DNA of 34,478 nucleotides from Citrobacter sp. (lineage in GTDB: Bacteria; Pseudomonadota; Gammaproteobacteria; Enterobacterales; Enterobacteriaceae). The stretch covers positions 1 to 34,478 of the forward strand of contig DXKH01000004.1 in NCBI GenBank assembly GCA_019415335.1, given 5' to 3'. Each line of letters begins with the position of its first letter. The first letter of the stretch is position 1. Of this stretch, positions 18,389 through 29,298 are shown in pieces. The position numbers and the translations under genes are program-made. A model generated the notes under the pieces. That model did no database searches. It had not been told where the DNA came from and worked only from the letters and a program-made list of their open reading frames with translations.

Positions 18389-19144
18389 CGAGCCTTTCAA
18401 CCACTGCCAGACTCTCCCCAACGTCTCGTAACTTGCGCGATCGCTATGCATCAACCAGACGGGAGAGGGAATCGCCCGCTCCCACGGATTCAACGGTGAA
18501 TCGATGGCCAGTTGATTTGCCGGCGCCGGCAGCGGATTTAACCCGGCCTGCTGAAAGAAAATCATTGCTCGCGGCAGATGAGAGGCGGAAGTGACCAGCA
18601 GGAATGGCGCGTCGCCGATTGCCTGCTTCACGGCAGCGGCTTCTTCCTCCGTATCCTTGGGCTTGTCGAGCGTAATGATATCCTCTTGCGGCACGCCCAG
18701 CGATTGTGCCACCCGCGCGCCAACCTCAGCCGTACTCACCGGATTGGTTCTGGCATTCGCGCCGGTAAAAATCAATTTCGCCCCCGGGTTTGCCCGCCAC
18801 AGACGAATTCCCTCATTAAGACGCGGCAGGCTGTTGTTGATCAGGTTGGAACTGGGCGCCCATTGCGGGTTCCAGGTATAACCGCCGCCCAGTACGACGA
18901 TGTATTTCACTTTCTGTGTATCCTGCCAGGTCGGGTAGCTATTTTCTATCGGGCGCAGCAGATGGTCAGCAACGGGTTGCAGGCTGAGCAGGAACAGCGT
19001 CAGCCAACTGAGGCTGATAAATACCTTACCGGTTTTCTGAAAACGGCTAAACCACAGCAGTGCCAGGCCGATACCCATCATCAGGAGCAGAAAAGGGAGA
19101 GGTAGCAGCATGCCGCCAATCACTTTCTTCAGTGTAAAAAGCAT
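18365..19144 (-). CDS. elyC: Envelope biogenesis factor ElyC (DUF218)
   Basis: ElyC (formerly YcbC) is an inner-membrane DUF218 protein needed for normal peptidoglycan and lipid carrier metabolism in E. coli at low temperature. The protein is 259 residues. Two hydrophobic segments lie at about residues 10-32 and 42-60, and the DUF218 domain with VVLGGGYTWNP (about 82-92) follows. The ATG is the complement of 19142-19144, with an AAGGA ribosome binding site. It faces ycbJ and overlaps it by 24 bp at the 3' ends. It diverges from cmoM, with 135 bp between the starts. Confidence 0.93.
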   Translation of the reverse strand: MLFTLKKVIGGMLLPLPFLLLMMGIGLALLWFSRFQKTGKVFISLSWLTLFLLSLQPVADHLLRPIENSYPTWQDTQKVKYIVVLGGGYTWNPQWAPSSNLINNSLPRLNEGIRLWRANPGAKLIFTGANARTNPVSTAEVGARVAQSLGVPQEDIITLDKPKDTEEEAAAVKQAIGDAPFLLVTSASHLPRAMIFFQQAGLNPLPAPANQLAIDSPLNPWERAIPSPVWLMHSDRASYETLGRVWQWLKGSSGEPGQE

Positions 19145-19279
19145 CCTTTTTGGTTCCTTTTTTGACCATATAGCAGAAGAATAATCAGGATATTACACCA
19201 GAGAGGTTCATTCTCCGCGCGGGTGTGACAAAATAGCGGTTTTATCAGAGCACACCTTAGCCAGCCTGTGGAGAGCCCG

Positions 19280-20059
19280 ATGCGGGATCGCAATTTTGAT
19301 GACATTGCTGAGAAGTTTTCCCGTAATATTTACGGCACCACAAAAGGGCAGCTAAGACAGGCGATCCTGTGGCAGGATCTCGACCGTATTCTGGCGGACT
19401 TCGGCCCGCAGAAACTGCGGGTGCTGGACGCTGGCGGCGGTGAAGGACAGACGGCCATTAAAATGGCAGAGCGCGGTCATCACGTGACGTTGTGCGACGT
19501 CTCTGGTGAGATGATCGCCCGTGCGCAACGGGCGGCAGAAGCTAAAGATGTGAGCCACAACATGCATTTTGTACAATGCGCCGCTCAGGATGTTGCTTCG
19601 CATTTGGAAAGCCCCGTTGATCTGATATTGTTTCACGCTGTGCTGGAGTGGGTCGCCGATCCGGTCAGCGTGTTAGAGACCCTTTGGTCGGTATTGCGTC
19701 CCGGTGGCGTACTGTCATTAATGTTCTACAATGCCAACGGTCTGTTAATGCATAACATGGTGGCGGGGAACTTTGACTACGTACAGATAGGGATGCCAAA
19801 GCGTAAGAAGCGTACCCTTTCGCCAGACTATCCGCGTGAGCCGGGACAGGTTTACCAATGGCTGGAACAGATGGGCTGGCAGATCACCGGGAAAACCGGG
19901 GTGCGCGTGTTTCATGATTATCTGCGTGAGAAACATCAGCAGCGTGACTGTTATGAGATATTGCTTGAGTTAGAAACGCGTTACTGTCGCCAGGAGCCGT
20001 ATGTCAGCCTGGGTCGTTACATTCACGTCACCGCGCGTAAACCGCAGATGCAAGGATAA
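19280..20059 (+). CDS. cmoM: tRNA 5-carboxymethoxyuridine methyltransferase CmoM
   Basis: CmoM (older name SmtA) methylates cmo5U34 in certain tRNAs using SAM. The protein is 259 residues from the ATG at 19280 (MRDRNFDDIAEK), close to the 261 of E. coli; a GTG at 19268 in the same frame would add four residues but lies in the GGAG ribosome binding site. The SAM-binding motif VLDAGGGEGQTA is at about residues 48-59. Three bases separate its stop from mukF, so it heads the cmoM-mukFEB operon. Confidence 0.95.
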   Translation: MRDRNFDDIAEKFSRNIYGTTKGQLRQAILWQDLDRILADFGPQKLRVLDAGGGEGQTAIKMAERGHHVTLCDVSGEMIARAQRAAEAKDVSHNMHFVQCAAQDVASHLESPVDLILFHAVLEWVADPVSVLETLWSVLRPGGVLSLMFYNANGLLMHNMVAGNFDYVQIGMPKRKKRTLSPDYPREPGQVYQWLEQMGWQITGKTGVRVFHDYLREKHQQRDCYEILLELETRYCRQEPYVSLGRYIHVTARKPQMQG

Positions 20060-20062
20060 CCT

Positions 20063-21385
20063 ATGAGTGAATTTTCCCAGACAGTCCCCGAACTGGTTGC
20101 CTGGGCCAGAAAAAATGACTTCTCTATCTCGCTGCCGGTAGACCGACTCTCGTTCCTGCTGGCGGTGGCCACGCTGAACGGCGAGCGCCTGGACGGTGAG
20201 ATGAGTGAAGGCGAACTGGTGGATGCGTTCCGCCATGTAAGTGATGCGTTTGAGCAAACCAGCGAAACCATTGGCGTGCGCGCGAACAATGCGATCAACG
20301 ATATGGTGCGTCAACGTCTGCTGAACCGCTTTACCAGTGATCAGGCAGAAGGGAACGCGATTTATCGCCTGACGCCGCTCGGCATTGGCATTACGGATTA
20401 CTATATTCGCCAGCGTGAATTTTCCACACTGCGTCTGTCGATGCAGTTGTCGATCGTGGCGGGTGAACTCAAGCGCGCAGCGGATGCCGCCGATGAGGGC
20501 GGTGATGAGTTCCACTGGCACCGCAACGTCTATGCGCCGCTCAAGTATTCAGTGGCAGAGATTTTCGACAGTATCGATCTGACTCAGCGCATCATGGATG
20601 AACAGCAGCAACAGGTGAAAGATGATATCGCGCAGTTATTGAATAAAGACTGGCGTGCGGCGATTTCGAGCTGTGAACTGTTACTGTCAGAAACCTCCGG
20701 TACCCTGCGCGAATTACAGGATACGCTGGAAGCGGCAGGCGATAAATTGCAGGCCAATCTGCTGCGCATTCAGGATGCGACGCTGACCCATGACGATCTG
20801 CATTTTGTCGATCGCCTGGTGTTTGACCTGCAAAGTAAGCTCGATCGTATTATCAGTTGGGGCCAGCAGTCTATCGATCTGTGGATCGGCTATGACCGCC
20901 ACGTTCACAAATTTATCCGTACCGCCATCGACATGGATAAAAACCGCGTCTTTGCCCAGCGCTTACGTCAGTCGGTACAGACCTACTTTGATGAGCCGTG
21001 GGCGCTGACCTACGCCAACGCTGACCGTCTGCTGGACATGCGTGACGAAGAGATGGCGTTGCGTGATGAAGAGGTCACCGGGGAACTTCCGCCGGATTTA
21101 GAGTACGAAGAGTTTAACGAGATCCGCGAACAGCTGGCGGCGATTATCGAAGGCCAACTGGCTATCTATAAATCGAAAGAGACGCCGTTAGATCTCGGTC
21201 TGGTAGTGCGCGAGTATCTTGCGCAATACCCGCGAGCGCGCCATTTCGACGTTGCGCGCATTGTTATCGATCAGGCGGTACGTCTTGGCGTAGCGCAAGC
21301 AGACTTCACCGGACTGCCAGCCAAATGGCAGCCGATTAATGATTACGGAGCCAAGGTACAGGCGCATGTCATTGACAAATATTGA
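20063..21385 (+). CDS. mukF: Condensin kleisin MukF
   Basis: MukF is the kleisin of the MukBEF complex, which compacts and segregates the chromosome. It bridges MukB heads and holds MukE. The protein is 440 residues with an N-terminal winged-helix dimerisation domain, a helical middle region and a C-terminal winged helix that binds the MukB head. The ATG at 20063 has AAGGA eight bases upstream inside the end of cmoM. Its last 20 bases overlap mukE, which points to coupled translation of the subunits. Confidence 0.97.
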   Translation: MSEFSQTVPELVAWARKNDFSISLPVDRLSFLLAVATLNGERLDGEMSEGELVDAFRHVSDAFEQTSETIGVRANNAINDMVRQRLLNRFTSDQAEGNAIYRLTPLGIGITDYYIRQREFSTLRLSMQLSIVAGELKRAADAADEGGDEFHWHRNVYAPLKYSVAEIFDSIDLTQRIMDEQQQQVKDDIAQLLNKDWRAAISSCELLLSETSGTLRELQDTLEAAGDKLQANLLRIQDATLTHDDLHFVDRLVFDLQSKLDRIISWGQQSIDLWIGYDRHVHKFIRTAIDMDKNRVFAQRLRQSVQTYFDEPWALTYANADRLLDMRDEEMALRDEEVTGELPPDLEYEEFNEIREQLAAIIEGQLAIYKSKETPLDLGLVVREYLAQYPRARHFDVARIVIDQAVRLGVAQADFTGLPAKWQPINDYGAKVQAHVIDKY

Positions 21386-22070
21386 ACAAGTGATGCCGGT
21401 TAAGCTGGCGCAAGCGCTGGCGAATCCGTTATTTCCGGCGCTGGATAGCGCATTACGTTCTGGCCGCCACATCGGTCTGGATGAACTGGATAATCATGCC
21501 TTTCTGATGGACTTTCAGGACTATCTGGAAGAGTTTTACAGCCGCTATAACGTGGAACTGATCCGCGCGCCGGAAGGTTTCTTCTACCTGCGTCCGCGTT
21601 CAACGACCATTATTCCGCGTTCCGTATTGTCTGAACTGGACATGATGGTCGGCAAAATTCTCTGCTACCTCTATCTCAGCCCGGAGCGGCTGGCGAACGA
21701 GGGGATTTTCACTCAGCAGGAGTTGTACGACGAGCTGCTGACGCTGGCTGACGAAGCCAAACTGTTGAAGCTGGTGAACAACCGCTCAACCGGCTCCGAC
21801 GTCGATCGTCAGAAGTTACAGGAAAAAATGCGCTCGTCGTTAAACCGTCTGCGCCGTTTAGGCATGGTGTGGTTTATGGGACACGACAGCAGCAAATTCC
21901 GCATTACGGAATCGGTGTTCCGTTTTGGCGCGGATGTGCGCAGTGGTGATGACCCGCGCGAAGCGCAGCGTCGTCTTATCCGCGATGGCGAAGCGATGCC
22001 GGTCGAAAACCACCTGCAGCTCAATGATGAGACCGAAGAGAATCAGCCGGACAGTGGAGAAGAAGAATAA
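21366..22070 (+). CDS. mukE: Condensin accessory subunit MukE
   Basis: MukE is the KITE subunit of MukBEF and binds MukF and DNA. The protein is 234 residues from the ATG at 21366 ([15 protein letters not shown]). An in-frame start at 21339 would add nine residues and lies further inside mukF. The C-terminus is acidic ([10 protein letters not shown]). It overlaps mukF by 20 bases and its stop shares one base with the mukB start (TAATG). Confidence 0.96.
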   Translation: MSLTNIEQVMPVKLAQALANPLFPALDSALRSGRHIGLDELDNHAFLMDFQDYLEEFYSRYNVELIRAPEGFFYLRPRSTTIIPRSVLSELDMMVGKILCYLYLSPERLANEGIFTQQELYDELLTLADEAKLLKLVNNRSTGSDVDRQKLQEKMRSSLNRLRRLGMVWFMGHDSSKFRITESVFRFGADVRSGDDPREAQRRLIRDGEAMPVENHLQLNDETEENQPDSGEEE

Positions 22071-25000
22071 TGATTGAACGCGGTAAATTTCGCTCACTAA
22101 CGCTGATTAACTGGAACGGTTTCTTTGCCCGTACCTTTGACCTGGATGAACTGGTTACCACGCTTTCCGGGGGGAACGGTGCGGGGAAATCCACCACCAT
22201 GGCGGCGTTCGTCACGGCGCTGATCCCGGACTTAACCCTGCTGCACTTCCGTAACACTACCGAAGCGGGGGCGACCAGCGGATCACGCGATAAAGGTCTG
22301 CACGGTAAGCTGAAAGCGGGTGTCTGTTATTCGATGCTCGATACGATCAACTCGCGCCATCAGCGCGTGGTGGTGGGTGTTCGTTTGCAGCAGGTTGCCG
22401 GGCGCGACCGTAAAGTCGACATCAAACCGTTTGCCATTCAGGGACTGCCGATGTCGGTGCAGCCCACGCAGCTGGTGACGGAGACGCTGAACGAACGTCA
22501 GGCGCGCGTTCTGCCGTTGACGGAGCTGAAAGAGAAGCTCGACGAGATGGAAGGCGTGCAGTTTAAGCAGTTCAACTCGATCACCGATTACCATTCGCTG
22601 ATGTTCGATCTGGGCCTCATCGCCCGTCGTCTGCGCTCTGCATCCGACCGTAGTAAATTCTATCGCCTGATTGAAGCCTCGCTGTACGGCGGGATTTCCA
22701 GTGCGATCACCCGTTCTCTGCGCGACTACCTGCTGCCGGAAAACAGCGGGGTGCGTAAGGCGTTCCAGGATATGGAAGCCGCGCTACGGGAAAACCGTCT
22801 GACGCTGGAGGCCATTCGCGTCACCCAGTCCGATCGCGATCTGTTTAAGCACCTGATCAGCGAAGCCACTAACTATGTGGCGGCGGACTATATGCGTCAC
22901 GCCAATGAGCGCCGGATCCACCTCGATAAAGCGCTGGAATACCGCCGTGAACTCTACACCTCACGCAAACAGCTGGCGGCGGAACAGTATAAGCACGTCG
23001 ACATGGCGCGTGAGTTGGGCGAACACAACGGTGCCGAAGGCGATCTCGAAGCCGATTATCAGGCGGCGAGCGATCACCTGAACCTGGTGCAAACGGCGCT
23101 GCGTCAGCAGGAAAAAATTGAACGCTATGCCGCGGATCTCGACGAGTTGCAGATCCGTCTCGAAGAACAAAACGAAGTGGTTGCGGAAGCCGCCGATCGT
23201 CAGGAAGAGAACGAAGCTCGCGCCGAAGCTGCCGAGCTGGAAGTGGATGAGCTGAAAAGCCAACTGGCGGATTACCAGCAGGCGCTGGACGTTCAGCAGA
23301 CCCGCGCCATCCAGTACAATCAGGCGATCTCCGCGCTGGAACGCGCCAGAGCGGTATGTCATTTGCCGGATCTGACGGCAGACAGCGCCGCCGAGTGGCT
23401 GGAGACCTTCCAGGCGAAAGAGCAGGAAGCAACCGAAAAAATGCTCTCGCTGGAACAGAAAATGAGCGTGGCGCAAACCGCGCACAGTCAATTCGAGCAG
23501 GCCTATCAGCTGGTGGTGGCGATCAATGGCCCGCTGGCGCGAAGTGAAGCCTGGGACGTGGCGCGCGAACTGCTGCGCGAAGGCGTTGACCAGCGTCACC
23601 TGGCGGAACAAGTGCAGCCGCTGCGTATGCGACTGAGTGAACTGGAACAGCGTCTGCGTGAGCAGCAGGAAGCCGAACGTCTGTTGGCGGAATTCTGTAA
23701 GCGTCAGGGCAAACATTTCGATATTGACGAACTGGAAGCCCTGCATCAGGAACTGGAAGCGCGGATTGCTTCACTGTCTGACAACGTCTCCAGCGCGCAC
23801 GAACAGCGCATGGCGCTGCGCCAGGAGCAGGAACAGCTACAATCCCGCATTCAGCACCTGATGCAACGCGCACCTGTCTGGCTGGCGGCACAAAACAGCC
23901 TGAGTCAGCTCAGCGAACAGTGTGGCGAAGAGTTTACCTCCAGCCAGGAAGTGACCGAATATCTGCAACAATTGCTCGAGCGTGAACGTGAAGCAATTGT
24001 GGAACGCGATGAAGTTGGCGCGCGTAAGAATGCCGTTGATGAAGAGATCGAACGTTTAAGCCAGCCTGGCGGTTCGGAAGATCAGCGCCTGAATGCGCTG
24101 GCGGAACGCTTCGGCGGCGTGTTGCTGTCAGAAATTTATGACGACGTCAGCCTTGAAGATGCCCCGTACTTCTCCGCGCTGTATGGCCCATCGCGTCACG
24201 CTATCGTGGTGCCGGATCTGTCGCTGATTTCCGATCAACTGGAAGGGTTGACGGATTGCCCGGAAGATTTGTATTTGATCGAAGGGGATCCGCAGTCGTT
24301 TGATGACAGCGTCTTCAGCGTCGACGAACTGGAAAAAGCGGTAGTGGTGAAGATCGCCGATCGCCAGTGGCGCTACTCGCGCTTCCCGTCTGTACCGCTG
24401 TTCGGTCGTGCGGCGCGAGAAAACCGCATCGAAACGCTGCATGCCGAGCGTGAAGGGTTATCCGAGCGTTTTGCCACGCTCTCTTTTGACGTTCAGAAAA
24501 CGCAGCGTCTGCATCAGGCGTTCAGCCGCTTCATTGGCAGCCATCTTTCGGTGGCGTTTGAATCCGATCCGGAAGCTGAAATTCGCCAGCTCAACAGCCG
24601 TCGCGTTGAACTGGAACGTGCGCTGACCACCCACGAAAACGACAACCAGCAGCAGCGTCTGCAGTACGAGCAGGCGAAAGAGGGCGTTAGTGCGCTGAAC
24701 CGCCTGCTGCCGCGTCTGAATCTGCTGGCTGACGACAGCCTGGCGGACCGCGTCGAGGAGATCCGTGAGCGTCTGGATGAAGCGCAGGAAGCTGCGCGCT
24801 TTGTGCAGCAGCACGGCAACCAGCTGGCGAAACTGGAACCGATGGTGTCAGTGTTGCAGAGCGACCCGGAACAGTTTGAACAACTGAAAGAAGATTACGC
24901 ATACTCCCAGCAGACGCAGCGCGATGCGCGTCAGCAGGCGTTTGCGCTGACCGAAGTGGTTCAGCGTCGTGCGCACTTCGGCTATTCCGACTCCGCGGAA

Positions 25001-26530
25001 ATGCTCAGCGGCAACAGCGATCTGAACGAAAAACTGCGTGAGCGACTGGAACATGCGGAAGCCGAACGTACCCGCGCCCGTGAAGCCCTGCGTGGTCATG
25101 CTGCGCAGTTGAGTCAGTACAATCAGGTTCTGGCCTCGCTGAAAAGCTCTTACGATACCAAGAAAGAGCTGCTCAACGATTTGCAGCGTGAATTGCAGGA
25201 TATCGGCGTTCGTGCTGACAGTGGAGCGGAAGAGCGTGCGCGTATCCGTCGCGATGAGCTGCACTCGCAGCTCAGTAACAACCGTGCACGCCGTAACCAG
25301 CTCGAAAAAGCGCTCACCTTCTGTGAAGCGGAGATGGATAACCTGACCCGCAAACTGCGCAAACTGGAACGCGATTACCATGAAATGCGTGAGCAGGTGG
25401 TAACCGCGAAAGCCGGCTGGTGCGCAGTGATGCGACTGGTGAAAGACAGCGGCGTCGAGCGTCGTCTGCACCGCCGCGAGCTGGCCTATCTCTCAGGTGA
25501 CGAATTGCGCTCCATGTCGGATAAGGCGCTGGGTGCGCTGCGTCTGGCTGTCGCTGATAACGAACATTTGCGTGACGTCCTGCGTCTGTCGGAAGATCCG
25601 AAACGTCCGGAACGTAAGATCCAGTTCTTTGTCGCGGTGTATCAGCATCTGCGCGAGCGTATCCGTCAGGATATCATTCGTACCGACGATCCGGTGGAAG
25701 CCATCGAACAGATGGAAATCGAGTTGGGCCGTCTGACCGAAGAGTTGACCTCCCGCGAACAGAAACTGGCGATCAGTTCACGTAGCGTGGCGAACATTAT
25801 TCGCAAGACCATCCAGCGCGAACAGAACCGTATCCGCCAGCTCAACCAGGGGCTGCAGAGCGTATCGTTCGGGCAGGTTCACAGCGTACGTCTGAACGTG
25901 AATGTGCGTGAAACCCATGCCACGCTGCTGGAAGTGTTGTCTGAACAGCATGAGCAGCATCAGGATCTGTTCAACAGCAATCGCCTGACCTTCTCGGAAG
26001 CACTGGCGAAGCTCTATCAGCGCCTGAATCCGCAGATTGATATGGGACAGCGTACGCCGCAAACCATTGGTGAGGAGTTGCTGGACTACCGTAACTATCT
26101 CGAAATGGAAGTGGAAGTGAATCGTGGCTCTGACGGCTGGCTGCGTGCGGAATCCGGGGCGCTGTCGACCGGTGAAGCGATCGGGACCGGGATGTCGATC
26201 CTCGTGATGGTGGTTCAAAGCTGGGAAGATGAAGCGCGCCGTCTGCGCGGGAAAGACATCTCCCCATGCCGTCTGCTGTTCCTTGATGAAGCCGCCCGTC
26301 TGGATGCGCGCTCCATCGCGACGCTGTTCGAACTGTGCGAGCGTCTGCAAATGCAGCTCATCATCGCGGCTCCGGAAAACATCAGTCCGGAGAAGGGCAC
26401 CACCTACAAACTGGTCCGTAAGGTCTTCCAGAACACGGAACACGTCCATGTGGTCGGGCTGCGCGGGTTCGCGCCGCAGTTGCCGGATCCTCTCCCCGGT
26501 GAGGCTGATGCCCCGTCAGAGGCCAGCTAA
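22070..26530 (+). CDS. mukB: Condensin ATPase MukB (SMC-like)
   Basis: MukB is the SMC-like ATPase of the chromosome condensin and also binds topoisomerase IV. The protein is 1486 residues, the same length as in E. coli. The Walker [11 protein letters not shown] is at residues 33-42. Long heptad-rich coiled coils (about 330-640 and 810-1120) flank a globular hinge (about 645-805) containing [14 protein letters not shown]. The C-terminal head has the signature [13 protein letters not shown] and the Walker [12 protein letters not shown]. It begins on the last base of mukE and ends at a good terminator. Confidence 0.99.
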   Translation: MIERGKFRSLTLINWNGFFARTFDLDELVTTLSGGNGAGKSTTMAAFVTALIPDLTLLHFRNTTEAGATSGSRDKGLHGKLKAGVCYSMLDTINSRHQRVVVGVRLQQVAGRDRKVDIKPFAIQGLPMSVQPTQLVTETLNERQARVLPLTELKEKLDEMEGVQFKQFNSITDYHSLMFDLGLIARRLRSASDRSKFYRLIEASLYGGISSAITRSLRDYLLPENSGVRKAFQDMEAALRENRLTLEAIRVTQSDRDLFKHLISEATNYVAADYMRHANERRIHLDKALEYRRELYTSRKQLAAEQYKHVDMARELGEHNGAEGDLEADYQAASDHLNLVQTALRQQEKIERYAADLDELQIRLEEQNEVVAEAADRQEENEARAEAAELEVDELKSQLADYQQALDVQQTRAIQYNQAISALERARAVCHLPDLTADSAAEWLETFQAKEQEATEKMLSLEQKMSVAQTAHSQFEQAYQLVVAINGPLARSEAWDVARELLREGVDQRHLAEQVQPLRMRLSELEQRLREQQEAERLLAEFCKRQGKHFDIDELEALHQELEARIASLSDNVSSAHEQRMALRQEQEQLQSRIQHLMQRAPVWLAAQNSLSQLSEQCGEEFTSSQEVTEYLQQLLEREREAIVERDEVGARKNAVDEEIERLSQPGGSEDQRLNALAERFGGVLLSEIYDDVSLEDAPYFSALYGPSRHAIVVPDLSLISDQLEGLTDCPEDLYLIEGDPQSFDDSVFSVDELEKAVVVKIADRQWRYSRFPSVPLFGRAARENRIETLHAEREGLSERFATLSFDVQKTQRLHQAFSRFIGSHLSVAFESDPEAEIRQLNSRRVELERALTTHENDNQQQRLQYEQAKEGVSALNRLLPRLNLLADDSLADRVEEIRERLDEAQEAARFVQQHGNQLAKLEPMVSVLQSDPEQFEQLKEDYAYSQQTQRDARQQAFALTEVVQRRAHFGYSDSAEMLSGNSDLNEKLRERLEHAEAERTRAREALRGHAAQLSQYNQVLASLKSSYDTKKELLNDLQRELQDIGVRADSGAEERARIRRDELHSQLSNNRARRNQLEKALTFCEAEMDNLTRKLRKLERDYHEMREQVVTAKAGWCAVMRLVKDSGVERRLHRRELAYLSGDELRSMSDKALGALRLAVADNEHLRDVLRLSEDPKRPERKIQFFVAVYQHLRERIRQDIIRTDDPVEAIEQMEIELGRLTEELTSREQKLAISSRSVANIIRKTIQREQNRIRQLNQGLQSVSFGQVHSVRLNVNVRETHATLLEVLSEQHEQHQDLFNSNRLTFSEALAKLYQRLNPQIDMGQRTPQTIGEELLDYRNYLEMEVEVNRGSDGWLRAESGALSTGEAIGTGMSILVMVVQSWEDEARRLRGKDISPCRLLFLDEAARLDARSIATLFELCERLQMQLIIAAPENISPEKGTTYKLVRKVFQNTEHVHVVGLRGFAPQLPDPLPGEADAPSEAS

Positions 26531-26536
26531 AACCCT

Positions 26537-26562
26537 AAAGACGGCTGAAAAGCCGTCTTTTT
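26537..26562 (+). terminator. Rho-independent terminator of mukFEB
   Basis: AAAGACGGCT (26537-26546) pairs with AGCCGTCTTT (26551-26560) around GAAA, followed by further Ts. It lies just after the mukB stop. Confidence 0.9.
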
Positions 26563-26596
26563 CATTTCTTAAACTATGGATTTCAGGTGCATTTTC

Positions 26597-26648
26597 TTTA
26601 AACTTCTTTACATTAGGTTAGGCAATCGCATATCAGCCTTTCTATAAT
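26597..26648 (+). promoter_or_regulatory. ldtD promoter region with a CpxR-like box
   Basis: A perfect -10 TATAAT is at 26643-26648 with no good -35. On the minus strand 26597-26611 reads GTAAAGAAGTTTAAA. That is GTAAA-N5-TTAAA, one base off the CpxR consensus GTAAA-N5-GTAAA. Its centre is about 50 bp before the predicted start. E. coli ldtD is reported to be Cpx-induced, which the box fits. The box is seen; binding is inferred. Confidence 0.5.
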
Positions 26649-26702
26649 GAAGGAAAGCTCCGATAGATGTGGGCATGTCGTAATGTAACCAGAGGGCAAG
26701 GG

Positions 26703-28553
26703 ATGTTGCTTAATAAAATTAGTGGTCGTCGGCTCTCGGCAATGAGTTTTTGCCTGGCCGTAGCATTCGCTCCACTGTCCAGTGTTCAGGCTGATGAGCC
26801 TGAAGTGATACCTGGCGACAGCCCTGTTGTTGTCAGTGAGCAGAGCCTCGCTCAGCCGCAGGCGCAATCTGGCGCAACGGCAGTGATGGCGGGTCTGCAG
26901 CCACTCCCTGAGGGGGCGGCGGAAAAGGCGCGGACTGAGCTTCAGTCGCAACTTCCTTCAGGCTATACGCCTGTCTATATGAATCAGCTTGAACTGCTTT
27001 ATGCGGCGCGCGATATGAAACCTATGTGGGAAAATCGCGAAGCCGTCAAAGCGTTCCAGCAACAGCTGGCTGAGGTCGCCATTGCTGGCTTCCAGCCTCA
27101 GTTCACCACCTGGGTGGCGTTACTGACGGATCCTGCCGTTAACGGCATCGCACGCGACCTGGTGTTGTCTGATGCGATGATGGGGTATCTCCATCTGATC
27201 GCCAATATCCCGGTCAAAGGCAACCGCTGGTTGTACAGCAGTAAGCCGTATGCACTGACGACACCGCCGTTGTCAGTGATCAATCAGTGGCAGGTTGCGC
27301 TGGATAATGGGCAACTCCCGACGTTTATTGCCGGGCTGGCACCTCAGCACCCTCAGTACGCGTCGATGCACGCGTCGTTATTAACACTGGTGGGCGATTC
27401 GCGTCCGTGGCCGCAACTCACCGGTAAAGCAACGCTCCGACCAGGGCAATGGAGCAACGACGTACCGGCGCTGAGGGAAATACTGCAACGTACCGGGATG
27501 CTGGAAGAGGGACCGAAAATTGCGCTGCCGGGTGATGAGACCCCTTCAGAAGCGGTGGTCAGTCCGTCAGCCGTTGCGGTCGAAACGCCAGTCGTTGATG
27601 CGACGAAGCAGACTGCACCACGCAGTAAGCCGGCACCGACTGTCCGTGCCGCGTATGATAAAGAGTTGGTTGAAGCGGTAAAGCGTTTTCAGGCCTGGCA
27701 AGGGCTGGGTGCGGATGGTGCGATTGGCCCCGCTACACGCGACTGGTTAAACGTGACCCCCGCGCAGCGTGCAGGGGTACTGGCGCTCAATATCCAGCGT
27801 CTGCGTTTGCTGCCGGCTGAACTGTCGACGGGAATTATGGTGAATATTCCGGCGTATTCGCTGGTCTATTATCAGAACGGCAATCAGGTGCTGGCGTCCA
27901 GGGTGATTGTTGGTCGTCCCGATCGTAAAACGCCGATGATGAGCAGTGCGCTGAATAACGTGGTGGTCAATCCACCGTGGAACGTTCCGCCGACGCTGGC
28001 GCGTAAAGACATTCTGCCCAAACTGTGGAACGATCCGGGCTATCTTGAACGTCACGGCTATACCGTGATGCGGGGCTGGAATAGCAGAGAGGCGATTGAT
28101 CCGTGGCAGGTTGACTGGTCAACCATCACACCGTCGAATTTACCGTTCCGTTTCCAGCAGGCGCCGGGAGCGCGTAACTCGTTGGGCCGTTACAAGTTCA
28201 ATATGCCAAGTTCCGATGCTATTTATCTGCACGATACGCCGAACCATAATCTGTTCCAGAAGGATACCCGGGCACTCAGCTCCGGCTGCGTGCGTGTGAA
28301 TAAGGCGTCAGAACTGGCAAACATGCTGTTACAGGATGCGGGCTGGAACGATACGCGAATTTCCGATGCGCTGAAGCAGGGTGACACGCGCTACGTGAAC
28401 ATTCGTCAAACTATCCCGGTCAACCTTTACTACCTGACGGCGTTTGTTGGTGCGGACGGGCGTACCCAGTATCGTACAGATATTTACAATTATGATCTGA
28501 CAGCGCGATCCAGCGCACAAATTGTGGCAAAAGCAGAACAATTAATCAGGTAA
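26703..28553 (+). CDS. ldtD: L,D-transpeptidase LdtD (YcbB)
   Basis: LdtD forms 3-3 (mDAP-mDAP) crosslinks in peptidoglycan and can support beta-lactam tolerance. The protein is 616 residues from the ATG at 26703, one more than I recall for E. coli. A Sec signal sequence covers about residues 1-30, ending near VQADEPE. A peptidoglycan-binding motif ([19 protein letters not shown]) is mid-protein, then the YkuD catalytic domain with HDTPNH and the active-site Cys529 in SSGCVRV. An in-frame start at 26667 is possible but would weaken the signal peptide. The likely regulator is Cpx. Confidence 0.96.
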   Translation: MLLNKISGRRLSAMSFCLAVAFAPLSSVQADEPEVIPGDSPVVVSEQSLAQPQAQSGATAVMAGLQPLPEGAAEKARTELQSQLPSGYTPVYMNQLELLYAARDMKPMWENREAVKAFQQQLAEVAIAGFQPQFTTWVALLTDPAVNGIARDLVLSDAMMGYLHLIANIPVKGNRWLYSSKPYALTTPPLSVINQWQVALDNGQLPTFIAGLAPQHPQYASMHASLLTLVGDSRPWPQLTGKATLRPGQWSNDVPALREILQRTGMLEEGPKIALPGDETPSEAVVSPSAVAVETPVVDATKQTAPRSKPAPTVRAAYDKELVEAVKRFQAWQGLGADGAIGPATRDWLNVTPAQRAGVLALNIQRLRLLPAELSTGIMVNIPAYSLVYYQNGNQVLASRVIVGRPDRKTPMMSSALNNVVVNPPWNVPPTLARKDILPKLWNDPGYLERHGYTVMRGWNSREAIDPWQVDWSTITPSNLPFRFQQAPGARNSLGRYKFNMPSSDAIYLHDTPNHNLFQKDTRALSSGCVRVNKASELANMLLQDAGWNDTRISDALKQGDTRYVNIRQTIPVNLYYLTAFVGADGRTQYRTDIYNYDLTARSSAQIVAKAEQLIR

Positions 28554-28595
28554 ATGAAGACGTTCTGGTTAATCTGTTGTCGTAATAATTGGCAG

Positions 28596-28627
28596 TGACA
28601 GGGGCATCGGGCCCAGAAGCCCCGTCA
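28596..28627 (+). other. GC-rich hairpin between ldtD and mepK
   Basis: TGAC-GGGGC (28596-28605, one bulged A) pairs with GCCCC-GTCA (28619-28627). A second GGGTTGGCCC-type structure follows at about 28633-28644. No T tract follows. The region may hold the ldtD message end or a leader structure for mepK. Confidence 0.45.
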
Positions 28628-28730
28628 TTGCTGGGGTTGGCCCAACTTGACGGCGGCTTTGATGCCAGTTAAGGTGCCTGTCGTGCGCTAAAGCATATAG
28701 ACGATAACATTGACCTGTAGACCTTAAACC

Positions 28731-29279
28731 ATGGACAAATTTGACGCTAATCGCCGCAAACTGCTGGCGTTAGGTGGTGCTGCCCTCGGCGCTGCCATCC
28801 TGCCTGTGCCTGCGTTTGCCACACTCTCTACCCCGCGTCCGCGTATTTTGACTCTGAGCAATCTCAACACCGGAGAGTCAATTAAAGCGGAATTTTTTGA
28901 TGGCAGAGCTTATATTCAGGATGAATTAGCCAAACTTAACCATTTTTTCCGTGATTATCGCGCGAATAAGGTGAAGTCCATCGATCCCGGACTCTTCGAT
29001 CAGCTTTTTCGCCTGCAAGGGCTGCTGGGAACACGTAAGCCCGTTCAACTGATTTCCGGTTATCGTTCACTGGATACCAACAATGAATTGCGTGCGCACA
29101 GCCGTGGGGTAGCGAAGCAAAGCTACCACACTAAAGGTCAGGCCATGGATTTTCATATTGAAGGCATTTCGTTAAGTAATATTCGCAAAGCCGCGTTATC
29201 TATGCGCGCAGGTGGTGTAGGATACTACCCACGCAGTAACTTTGTGCATATTGACACCGGGCCGGCGCGGCACTGGTGA
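28731..29279 (+). CDS. mepK: Murein endopeptidase MepK (YcbK)
   Basis: MepK is an M15-family zinc endopeptidase that cleaves 3-3 crosslinks, the type made by the upstream LdtD. The protein is 182 residues. The N-terminus has a twin-arginine signal, NRRKLLALGGAALGA (about 7-21), and a cleavage site after residue 30. The metal residues H133 and D140 (HTKGQAMD) and H173 (VHIDTG) are present. The bases before the ATG (GTAGACCTTAAACC) lack a clear Shine-Dalgarno sequence. It is followed by gloC, 19 bp on. Confidence 0.94.
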   Translation: MDKFDANRRKLLALGGAALGAAILPVPAFATLSTPRPRILTLSNLNTGESIKAEFFDGRAYIQDELAKLNHFFRDYRANKVKSIDPGLFDQLFRLQGLLGTRKPVQLISGYRSLDTNNELRAHSRGVAKQSYHTKGQAMDFHIEGISLSNIRKAALSMRAGGVGYYPRSNFVHIDTGPARHW

Positions 29280-29298
29280 TTAACGAAACAGGAGCAGT

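Noticed and set aside
22961..23746. 261-codon open frame antisense to mukB
   Set aside because: Arises from the coiled-coil codon pattern (Glu, Gln, Leu) read in reverse, giving Phe- and Leu-rich low-complexity protein.
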